A stretch of DNA of 59,265 nucleotides from assembly GCA_965223305.1 (NCBI GenBank), contig CBDCWT010000028.1, positions 1 to 59,265 of the forward strand, written 5' to 3'. Of the stretch, positions 52,664-59,265 are shown piece after piece. Source of the DNA: CBDCWT01 sp965223305. Its GTDB lineage: Bacteria > Planctomycetota > Planctomycetia > Pirellulales > Pirellulaceae. Position numbers and translations under genes: made by a program. The notes beneath the pieces were generated by a model. That model searched no databases, was not told the DNA's origin, and was given only the letters and a program-made list of their open reading frames with translations. Numbering within the stretch: position 1 is the stretch's first letter; each line of letters starts with the position of its first letter.

Positions 52664-53476
52664 ATGATGTGGTGGACGCGAAAGGCAAGATCAGTGCAAT
52701 CGAGATTTAGACCGCTTTTCTTTCTTGCCGGATGGATGTCAGTACTTCTCTCGTCGCCTGCGGGCGGCGAGAGCCGCTGGCCCGACGAAAGGACGGCCGG
52801 CCCCTTCGTCTGCCACGCAGATTTTTCGCTGGGTGGCCACATGAACCTGTTGGGAGAGATGGCCCACCTCCAACAAGATCTTCACACACAGCTGGGCATC
52901 GATCCACCCCGCGAACCGATCCATATGTTCCTGTTCGATCAGCGGGCGACCTATCAGAACTACATCGAGCAGTACTTTCCGAATGTCCCGTTCCGGCAGG
53001 CTCTGTTCATCAAGGAACGCGGTCCGGGCATGGTGTTCGCATTTCGAAGCAACGATTTCGAAGTCGATTTGCGGCATGAGAGCACCCACGCACTGCTGCA
53101 CGCCGCGCTGCCGATGGTACCACTTTGGCTGGACGAGGGGCTGGCTGAGTATTTCGAAGTGCGGCGGGAGCGGCGTGCTGTCGAGCATCCGCACCACGGC
53201 AAACTGAGGTGGGCTGCACGCTTTGGAAAGCTGCCCAAGATTCAGGTGCTGGAGCGAATCGAGGCGCTTGATGAAATGGGGCAGGGCGAGTATCGCAGCG
53301 CCTGGGCATGGGTGCATTTCATGCTCCATGGACCGCCGGAGGCCCGGCGAGTGCTTGTACGTTTTCTGGGCGACATCCAAGCGCACTCGCCACCGGGCCT
53401 GCTCAGTGACCGGCTGCAGAAGGACGTGCCGCAGCTCGAACAGCGCTTCGCGGAGCATTTTCGTCGCTGGAGATAG
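52664..53476 (+). CDS. Secreted DUF1570-like zinc metallopeptidase
   Basis: Predicted extracytoplasmic peptidase, 270 residues. Signal peptide at about 15-36 (FRPLFFLAGWMSVLLSSPAGG). The zinc site HExxH is in DLRHESTHALLHAALP, with a third ligand probably in LWLDEGLAEYFE, the gluzincin-like arrangement of DUF1570 proteins, which are numerous in planctomycetes. N-terminal part (HMFLFDQRATYQNYIEQYF) is the family lead-in. Its gene starts 45 bp after the CpsB-like gene. Role in processing surface proteins is inferred. Confidence 0.82.
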   Translation: MMWWTRKARSVQSRFRPLFFLAGWMSVLLSSPAGGESRWPDERTAGPFVCHADFSLGGHMNLLGEMAHLQQDLHTQLGIDPPREPIHMFLFDQRATYQNYIEQYFPNVPFRQALFIKERGPGMVFAFRSNDFEVDLRHESTHALLHAALPMVPLWLDEGLAEYFEVRRERRAVEHPHHGKLRWAARFGKLPKIQVLERIEALDEMGQGEYRSAWAWVHFMLHGPPEARRVLVRFLGDIQAHSPPGLLSDRLQKDVPQLEQRFAEHFRRWR

Positions 53477-53609
53477 AACTCCTGACGAAAAGGAAGCCTG
53501 GGAGGTTTGTTCGGGCACCCTAGTAGGGGCTAATCCAGCATCCTAGGCCAACCGATACCAAATTTGTCGTGCTATCGCGCTACCACACTATCGAACAGGA
53601 TTTTGACCA

Positions 53610-54134
53610 ATGAGACACCTACGAACCCTCCAGGGATGGGCCGTCGCGTTCGCGACGATCGGCCTAGCATTCCCGCAGAGTGTCGTTATCGGCGCGGAGC
53701 AGCCCGCGACGAATGCCCCGAGCCAAACTCTGCGCGTGGCCGACATCGCATTAGGACAAGGTGGCGTGCTACGCGGTCAAGTAGTGGATCCGCAGGGCAT
53801 CGGCCAAGCCGGTTTGCTCGTCTCTGTCCAGCGTCAGGGGCAAAAAGTCACTCAACTGAAAACCGACCAGGACGGCAAGTTCGTCGTAAGTGGTTTGAGC
53901 GGCGGGACCTATCTTGTCTCGACCGACGGTGCAGCGGGTCCTGTTCGCGCTTGGGCTCCGCATACAGCACCCCCGTCGGCGGCCAACGGCTTGCTGCTCG
54001 TTCCGGGCACGCAGACGGTGCGAGGACGTCACCCGCGGCTGGGACGACTGATGTCCAACCCAGGCCTGTTGCTCACAGCTGCCGTCGTTGGCACGATTCT
54101 CGCCGTGGCGATTGACCAAAACTCGGGAAGCTAA
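53610..54134 (+). CDS. Anchored secreted protein, paralogue 1 (carboxypeptidase-regulatory-like)
   Basis: Function unknown, 174 residues. Signal peptide (AVAFATIGLAFPQSVVIGA), then a beta-sandwich like carboxypeptidase regulatory domains: GGVLRGQVVDPQGIGQAGLL, KTDQDGKFVVSGLSGGTYLV. Then the motif VRAWAPHTAPPSAANGLLLV, a hydrophobic segment (PGLLLTAAVVGTILAVAI) and a short polar tail DQNSGS. The two genes downstream (54333, 55142) have the same plan. All three precede the polysaccharide export genes. A terminator follows at 54171. Confidence 0.75.
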   Translation: MRHLRTLQGWAVAFATIGLAFPQSVVIGAEQPATNAPSQTLRVADIALGQGGVLRGQVVDPQGIGQAGLLVSVQRQGQKVTQLKTDQDGKFVVSGLSGGTYLVSTDGAAGPVRAWAPHTAPPSAANGLLLVPGTQTVRGRHPRLGRLMSNPGLLLTAAVVGTILAVAIDQNSGS

Positions 54135-54170
54135 CGCCACACAAGTCAAACACGATTCGGCAATATGGAT

Positions 54171-54212
54171 GAGGGCGCCCCAGTGAGGTTCACGGGGGTG
54201 CTCTTTTTTTTT
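54171..54212 (+). terminator. Terminator after paralogue 1
   Basis: GAGGGCGCCCC with GGGGGTGCTC form an imperfect GC-rich stem, followed by nine T (54204-54212). Confidence 0.75.
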
Positions 54213-54332
54213 CGAAAAGGACCCCTTTCGGCTGAAGTCTCCCGGCGTAGATTCCGATGGTAACGGTGCCACAAAATGTGCTGACTTTGCCGATTACACC
54301 GTCTATGCCGATTTCATAAGGTGCTTGAACAA

Positions 54333-54890
54333 ATGAAGCGAAATAGGACGTTCCGTCAACTTGTTGTCACTCTGTCCATTCTCGCGATGTTTGCTGGTCA
54401 GCTGGTGCACGCTGCTGGACCGGTGCGAACAACGATGCCGACGACGGTGCCAGCGGCGGCGGCAGTGGGCGACGTTGCATTGCAAGACCAGGGGATCTTG
54501 CAGGGCCAGTTTTTTGACGAAGTGGGTGCTCCGGCGGCTGGCGTCGAAGTCTTGCTCCTGCGGAAGGGCGAGAGAATCGCTCAGGCCAGGACTGATCAAG
54601 TAGGACGCTTTGCCCTGCGAGCGATCACTCCGGGCGTCTATGAACTGGCCACACCTGAAAGCCGCGCCGTCTACCGGTTATGGGCGGCTGGAACCGCGCC
54701 ACCTGCCGCCCAGCAGGGCGTGCTCGTGGTCTCGGGGCAACCGATTGTCCGTGGAGCTCCCGGTGGGCATCACCGCTGGATGAAAGGGCTCGGCAGCACG
54801 CTTGCCAACCCATGGATCCTAGCGTTGATCGTGGCCGCCGCGATCGCGATTCCACTGGCAGTCGATAGCAACAACGACAGCGCCAGCTGA
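54333..54890 (+). CDS. Anchored secreted protein, paralogue 2
   Basis: 185 residues, same plan as paralogue 1: signal peptide (VTLSILAMFAGQLVHA), beta-sandwich (GILQGQFFDEVGAPAAGVEV, RTDQVGRFALRAITPGVYEL), the motif YRLWAAGTAPPAAQQGVLVV, then a membrane segment (PWILALIVAAAIAIPLAV) and tail DSNNDSAS. ATG 54333 was preferred over GTG 54321 since AAGG lies 11 bp upstream. Separately terminated at 54969, so each paralogue may be its own transcription unit with internal read-through. Confidence 0.75.
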   Translation: MKRNRTFRQLVVTLSILAMFAGQLVHAAGPVRTTMPTTVPAAAAVGDVALQDQGILQGQFFDEVGAPAAGVEVLLLRKGERIAQARTDQVGRFALRAITPGVYELATPESRAVYRLWAAGTAPPAAQQGVLVVSGQPIVRGAPGGHHRWMKGLGSTLANPWILALIVAAAIAIPLAVDSNNDSAS

Positions 54891-54968
54891 GAATTTGTAG
54901 CTGCCTGCTCGGCAGGGACTGTCGCGCCAGGCGACCGGTCAACTGCCGAGGCTTCCCACGAAGAAGAC

Positions 54969-54995
54969 AAGACCGCTAGCAAGCGGTCTTTTTTT
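54969..54995 (+). terminator. Terminator after paralogue 2
   Basis: Stem GACCGC (54971-54976) with GCGGTC (54983-54988), extended by AA with TT, loop TAGCAA, followed by TTTTTTT. Confidence 0.85.
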
Positions 54996-55141
54996 GTGCG
55001 CCTAACCCGCTGGGTTTGCCCTTTTGCTCGCCGGCTGAATTCTGTACAGTCCCGCCGGCTTTCGGTCACCGGATCTCGGTATCGGGCCGTTTCTAGGCTA
55101 GCAGCACTTTTCTTTTTCTCGATGTTCTTCGAGGGCAAGTC

Positions 55142-55678
55142 ATGAAGATCCTTCGCATCCTCCGCTCGTCGATTGTGACAGCTGCAACCGTCGGCATGCT
55201 GTTGCCTGCGCCGTGTCTTTCCGCAGCAGATCGCGACCCCGCGCCACACCTTCCTCTCGCTCAGCCGGCAATTGTCGATGTGTCGTTAGCTCCAGGAAGC
55301 CGTTTGCGCGGCGGCCTGCTTGACACGGATGGCAACCCGCTGATCGATTCGGAGATCGTGCTTGTTCACCGGACGACCGGTCGCCAGTTTCAGACCGTCA
55401 CCGATCAACGTGGTCAGTTTGAGATCGACGAGTTACCGAGCGGCCTCTACCGTGTGGAGACCTCGGGTTCCTCCGCGGCTTGCCGTTGCTGGGCTCCCGC
55501 CACCGCGCCTCCCGCGGCCGCCAAGGAGCTGCTGGTTGTCGCTGACGCGCGGGTTGAGCGTGGCCAAAAGCCGCTTATGGAGGCGCTCTACTCAACCCCC
55601 ACGTTGCTTTGCCTGATGATTGTCGCTGCGATCGCGATTCCGATTGCAGTACACAACTCGAATCGGGACGCCAGCTGA
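55142..55678 (+). CDS. Anchored secreted protein, paralogue 3
   Basis: 178 residues with signal peptide (SSIVTAATVGMLLPAPCLSA), beta-sandwich (GSRLRGGLLDTDGNPLIDSE, TDQRGQFEIDELPSGLYRVE), the motif CRCWAPATAPPAAAKELLVV, membrane segment (PTLLCLMIVAAIAIPIAV) and tail HNSNRDAS. It lies 47 bp before the export lipoprotein gene with no terminator between, so it is probably in that operon. Paralogues 2 and 3 are more alike in the last 25 residues (VAAAIAIPxAVxxxNxDxAS) than in the sandwich. Confidence 0.75.
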   Translation: MKILRILRSSIVTAATVGMLLPAPCLSAADRDPAPHLPLAQPAIVDVSLAPGSRLRGGLLDTDGNPLIDSEIVLVHRTTGRQFQTVTDQRGQFEIDELPSGLYRVETSGSSAACRCWAPATAPPAAAKELLVVADARVERGQKPLMEALYSTPTLLCLMIVAAIAIPIAVHNSNRDAS

Positions 55679-55725
55679 AAAAGGCCAGTACGACGCCGAC
55701 TTGGTGAAAGGACTCACTGACGACG

Positions 55726-56793
55726 ATGTTGAGCTCACCACGAATGCGGGGAAAGCACATTGCGTGGATCTGGGCGCTCGGTGTGGCCGCCTGTTGTGCT
55801 GTTGGCTGCCGGAGCGGCCCCAAGATCGAGGCAAATCGTCTTCCCGCAGAACTCGTTGCGCCCCGCGTTAGCAGCCTGAGAAGCGTCGACCTATCACGAA
55901 TCTCCCGCGCTGTTGGAGACAGCGAGGTGCTCTATCCGGGTGACGTGCTGAAGGTGACCATTACGACGGGAATCGAAGAGGAGACACCGGAAGGCACAGA
56001 GCTGCGCGTTACCGAGCAGGGCATCTGCAACGTGCCTTTGGTGGGACCAGTACAAATCGCGGGTTTGCGACTCTTTCAGGCGGAAGAGGTCGTTCGTACC
56101 GAAGGCATTCGGCGAGGCAAATATGTGAACCCAACGGTGAGTATCGTTGTGGAGAAACGCCGCTCGAACCGGGTCACGGTCGTCGGTGCGGTCGAGAAAC
56201 CGGGCTCTTACGAGATTCCGGCGTCGCAATCGGATTTGCTGGGCGCGCTGATGGCCGCCGAAGGCATGACGGATGAGGCGAGTACTATCGTCGAGATCCG
56301 CCATCCACCCACATCGAATGGGCCGGGGATGCAACTTGCCGGCTATCCTAGCACCGGCTCAACCACGCCTCCTCAGGTCAGTCGGATCGACCTTGCGCAG
56401 GGCGTAGGTGACTACCGGCTGCGTGACGGGTCGACCGTGATGGTGATGCGGCAGCCCCCGCAATTCATTCACGTCATGGGACTAGTAAACAAGCCAGATC
56501 AGTTCGAGATCCCAGACGACGCAGAGCTGACGCTGCTACAGGCCATCTCGATGGCGGGTGGTCTCAAGTTGGAGATCGCCGATAAGGTCCATGTCATGCG
56601 CAGGCATCCGCAGACCAACGAACTGATCGTCATCGAGGGATCGATTCGTAAGGCTAAGTCCGACGGCGTCTCTAATATCCGGCTCGCCCCAAACGATGTA
56701 GTGAGCGTTGAAGAGACTCCGACCACACTGGTCGTCGGCACGATACGCGATTTCGTGCGATTTGGGTTTACGAGCGGAATTCCCGGTATCTAG
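55726..56793 (+). CDS. Polysaccharide export lipoprotein (Wza-like, SLBB domains)
   Basis: Outer-membrane polysaccharide export protein, 355 residues. The lipobox AACCAVGC puts the lipidated cysteine at residue 28. The poly-export domain starts at about 65 (VLYPGDVLKVTI), followed by SLBB domains (VTVVGAVEKPGSYEI and FIHVMGLVNKPDQFEI). The C-terminal segment (IRDFVRFGFTSGIPGI) is like the membrane-inserting helix of Wza-type proteins though short. It starts 47 bp after paralogue 3 and ends 10 bp before the BY-kinase gene, the usual Wza-Wzc order. Confidence 0.93.
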   Translation: MLSSPRMRGKHIAWIWALGVAACCAVGCRSGPKIEANRLPAELVAPRVSSLRSVDLSRISRAVGDSEVLYPGDVLKVTITTGIEEETPEGTELRVTEQGICNVPLVGPVQIAGLRLFQAEEVVRTEGIRRGKYVNPTVSIVVEKRRSNRVTVVGAVEKPGSYEIPASQSDLLGALMAAEGMTDEASTIVEIRHPPTSNGPGMQLAGYPSTGSTTPPQVSRIDLAQGVGDYRLRDGSTVMVMRQPPQFIHVMGLVNKPDQFEIPDDAELTLLQAISMAGGLKLEIADKVHVMRRHPQTNELIVIEGSIRKAKSDGVSNIRLAPNDVVSVEETPTTLVVGTIRDFVRFGFTSGIPGI

Positions 56794-56803
56794 AAGGTCG
56801 CGC

Positions 56804-59101
56804 ATGAGTCAGAACACGAATCCGGGAACGCCGGAATCCTCGAGCGAATCGGCGGCCGATGCAGTTGCTGCGGTGACACGCTTCGTGCGAGTGCTGCGAT
56901 ATCGCAAGTCGTTCATGGTCAGCACGCTGATGGTCGCAGTACTACTCGGTGCTCTCTACTATCTGACCGCGACGCGCATCTATCAGGCTACTGCATCACT
57001 GCTGGTCCAACAGACCGGTGGTGAAATGTGGACTCATTCGATGGCCTCCGCGAGTGCTCGTGACGCTGTGATTCCCACCAACGAAAAGCTGTTTACTCAA
57101 GATCGAGTATTGGACGGTGCCATCGAGTTGCTGAACGCGATGCCACCCGAAGCCCGTGTGGACTTGGTCGAACATCCACGGGATCGCTGGCGCGACGTGT
57201 TGCGCGATGATCTATCCGCCCGCGCGACGCGCCGCACCAACATCATCGAGTTGCGCTACCGATCTAAGTCTCCCCAAGCCGCTGAAGCCGTCGTGAACGC
57301 CGTCGTCACTTCATATCTCGACTTCATGGACGAGACTCATAAGAAGGACTCTGACGTCGTTGCTGGAATTCTGAAAGACGATCTCCTGGAAAAAGAACGC
57401 GCCTTGGGCGAAAAACGGCAGCAGCTAAAGAACTTGGAAGCGGCTTCCCGAGCGATGACGCTTCCGGACGGGCAACCAGTGCTCCATCCCGTCGTGCAGA
57501 GAGTCCTCAGCCTGAACGAGAAGTTGAGCGAGGTCATGCAGAACCGGTTGCAGCTCGAGGCATCGCTGGCGGCTGTTCAAGTAGCCGTTCAGCGGGGCGG
57601 CGATCTGCGGCAGCATCTACTGGCTGTAGAGCCCACCGTCGGGCAAGAGCTGATGATGAACCTGCTCGGACTCAGCCCACAGGCCGCTAGCCATGCGCAC
57701 GAAACCGAGCAGCGGCTACGGGATGACCGAGCCAGACTGGCGGTGCTCTCGGAGTATTACGGCGAGACCCATCCGGATCGGCAGGAGCTGCAGCAGAGAA
57801 TCGAACTTGCTGTTCAAGATCTTGCGCAGTACCAGCAGCGAGTGAACAGTAAGTTGAACGATATCCACTCGCAGCAGTTGGGGCAGACACTCGTCGGTAT
57901 GATGCACGAGAGGTTGGTCGAGACCAAAGAGGCTGAACGCAATCTGAAACTCGAGGCTGACCGCAGTGAGCAGGAAGCCATCAGGCTAAACGGACAGATG
58001 GCCGAATTGGAACTGGTCCGTGACGAAGTGACGCGGCTGGAGGCGTGGACGGATGCGTTGCTGGGCAAGATCGCCCAGCTTGACTTGCGACACGAGCGGG
58101 GTGATGTACAAGCCACGATCGTGAGTGATCCCCGAGCCTCTAAGTACCCCATCTCGCCAAAGCTGTCCGTCGTGGGGCTCGTCTGCCTCCTCGGCGGCTT
58201 GGGGGTTGGGTGCGCCGTGGTGTACGTGCTCGACCTGATGGACGACCGCTTCCGTTCGCCTGACGAAATACGCGACCAAATCGGCGCTCCTGTGTTGGCG
58301 ATGGTTCGCAAGCTGGTCAGCTCTGAAACAAGTGGTCCCGATTCGCTGATCGTCAAGACAGCTCCCAATTCGGTCGAGAGCGAGGCGTTCCGAACGTTAC
58401 GAACGACGTTGGCCTTCTCGAGCAACGAGCGCTTGCGGGTGGCGGTGACGAGTTCTGAGCCGGGTGACGGTAAGACGACCGTCATTGCGAACCTAGGTGT
58501 ATCGTACGCCCAGGCGGGTAAACGTACGCTCTTGATCGACTGTGATTTGAGAAGGCCCGGGCTGTCGAAGCTGTTCGAGCTCCGGCGGATGGCGGGCCTG
58601 ACGGACCTGCTGCGTAGTTCTGAGGAGATCGGCGACTTGTGTGCCGAACACATTCGCGGCACTGGCATCGATGGTTTGGACGTAATCCCATGCGGACCCA
58701 AACCAGCGGATCCAACCGAGGTACTCAGCAGCGAGCGGTTTGTCGATGTGATTGCCTGGGCTGAAACGAACTACGACCAGGTCCTTGTTGACTGCCCGCC
58801 CGTGATGGCGGCGAGCGATGCCGCCATCGTTGGCCGAGTGGTCGACGGCATGATTCTGGTGGTGCATCCCGAAAAGAACCACCGGCGGCTCGTGCTGCGA
58901 GCAGCTGAGAGTCTAACGTCGATGGCTGTCGATCTGATCGGTGTAGTTGCGAACCGCGTTGGTGACGGGAATGCTGCCGGCTACTACGGCTATGGCTACG
59001 GTTACGGCTATGGCTACGGGTATGGCTACGCTGACGGCTACGGGAATGATGAGGACGACACGTTCGACGATGACCATGAGGAGATCCGCCGGGCCGCATA
59101 G
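56804..59101 (+). CDS. Wzc-like chain-length determinant / BY-type tyrosine kinase
   Basis: Controls polymerisation and export of the exopolysaccharide. 765 residues from ATG 56804 (AAGG 8 bp upstream). One span at about 40-58 (MVSTLMVAVLLGALYYL) starts the Wzz part, a periplasmic coiled-coil region follows (about 190-420), then a second span (LSVVGLVCLLGGLGVGCAVV). The cytoplasmic kinase has Walker A SSEPGDGKTTVIANLG (about 548), Walker A' LLIDCDLRRPG and Walker B QVLVDCPPV. The tail (about 724-765) has ten tyrosines in a (GY)n run, far denser than in Wzc of E. coli; it should be the autophosphorylation cluster. The PHP phosphatase at 51818 is its likely counterpart. Confidence 0.94.
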   Translation: MSQNTNPGTPESSSESAADAVAAVTRFVRVLRYRKSFMVSTLMVAVLLGALYYLTATRIYQATASLLVQQTGGEMWTHSMASASARDAVIPTNEKLFTQDRVLDGAIELLNAMPPEARVDLVEHPRDRWRDVLRDDLSARATRRTNIIELRYRSKSPQAAEAVVNAVVTSYLDFMDETHKKDSDVVAGILKDDLLEKERALGEKRQQLKNLEAASRAMTLPDGQPVLHPVVQRVLSLNEKLSEVMQNRLQLEASLAAVQVAVQRGGDLRQHLLAVEPTVGQELMMNLLGLSPQAASHAHETEQRLRDDRARLAVLSEYYGETHPDRQELQQRIELAVQDLAQYQQRVNSKLNDIHSQQLGQTLVGMMHERLVETKEAERNLKLEADRSEQEAIRLNGQMAELELVRDEVTRLEAWTDALLGKIAQLDLRHERGDVQATIVSDPRASKYPISPKLSVVGLVCLLGGLGVGCAVVYVLDLMDDRFRSPDEIRDQIGAPVLAMVRKLVSSETSGPDSLIVKTAPNSVESEAFRTLRTTLAFSSNERLRVAVTSSEPGDGKTTVIANLGVSYAQAGKRTLLIDCDLRRPGLSKLFELRRMAGLTDLLRSSEEIGDLCAEHIRGTGIDGLDVIPCGPKPADPTEVLSSERFVDVIAWAETNYDQVLVDCPPVMAASDAAIVGRVVDGMILVVHPEKNHRRLVLRAAESLTSMAVDLIGVVANRVGDGNAAGYYGYGYGYGYGYGYGYADGYGNDEDDTFDDDHEEIRRAA
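58980..59042 (+). repeat. GGCTAC/GGCTAT hexanucleotide repeat coding for the kinase Tyr-rich tail
   Basis: About nine units of GGYTAY encode a (Gly-Tyr)n run in frame with the BY-kinase. Such short in-frame repeats can change length by slippage without frameshift. Confidence 0.85.
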
Positions 59102-59265
59102 CATTTTTTTGGCTGGATCTTTGAGCTGTTGACTTCTACTCGTTTTGAAAAGAGCTGTCCTGCAGCTGTGCGCGTGGCGGCCAGCTTGGTCCCTGGGCGG
59201 CTGTTGGGGGATAGACGAAGGTGAGGAACAAGACAATGCGAGCGGGCTCGATTTCCGATCATGAC

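Overview
The window looks like chromosomal DNA of a planctomycete, most likely a Pirellulales / Rhodopirellula-type organism. The evidence is the family mix: a DUF1501 and DUF1549/DUF1553 (PSD1) pair, a CxPSR-type sulfatase, a Tat-exported Gfo/Idh/MocA oxidoreductase, zinc-ribbon plus single-membrane-span hypothetical proteins of planctomycete type, and a bacterial E1/E2/RING/JAB/ubiquitin-like gene set of the kind known from planctomycetes. The DNA is GC-rich. Many gaps between genes hold dispersed palindromic repeats. No rRNA, tRNA, CRISPR array or phage was recognised.

Layout. 1-9540: surface polysaccharide genes (KdsD, two methyltransferases, four glycosyltransferases, GDP-mannose 4,6-dehydratase). 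Three of the glycosyltransferase genes carry frameshifts, all correctable by removing one base from a short homopolymer. 9568-20233: catabolic and planctomycete-type genes (xylose isomerase, sulfatase, SDR, GNAT, Gfo/Idh/MocA, two membrane proteins, PSD1/DUF1501 pair). 20721-24946: small genes (Cys-rich secreted protein, O-methyltransferase-like, CDGSH iron-sulfur, PilZ) separated by repeats. 24987-29392: a compact five-gene operon in the order Ubl, E2, E1, JAMM protease, RING-type treble clef, with a transglutaminase-like lipoprotein upstream on the same strand. 31845-37524: RsgA, an immunity-like zinc protein, a DAHP synthase preceded by a short ORF packed with Phe/Tyr/Trp codons and a strong intrinsic terminator, and an Ap4A phosphorylase. 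37565-41722: two large membrane-anchored hypotheticals. 42078-46577: a non-homologous end-joining operon (Ku, stand-alone ATP-dependent ligase, unknown gene, LigD-like protein). 46746-51392: protein-phosphatase-like enzyme, M24 peptidase, AlgH, small zinc protein, ketoacyl-ACP synthase III. 51818-59101: exopolysaccharide control and export (PHP-type tyrosine phosphatase, DUF1570-like metallopeptidase, three paralogous anchored secreted proteins, Wza-like export lipoprotein, Wzc-like BY-kinase).

The strongest observations are: (1) the complete ubiquitin-like conjugation/deconjugation operon with two membrane-anchored members; (2) a probable ribosome-mediated aromatic-amino-acid attenuator upstream of aroF; (3) three copies of a 174-175 bp MITE with IS5-type YTAR target duplications and an internal ORF; (4) a LigD whose ligase domain has lost all of its catalytic residues, next to an intact stand-alone ligase; (5) three paralogous secreted proteins with a shared WAPxTAPP-like motif next to the Wza/Wzc genes. 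Everything here comes from reading the sequence by eye; no homology search or folding program was run.
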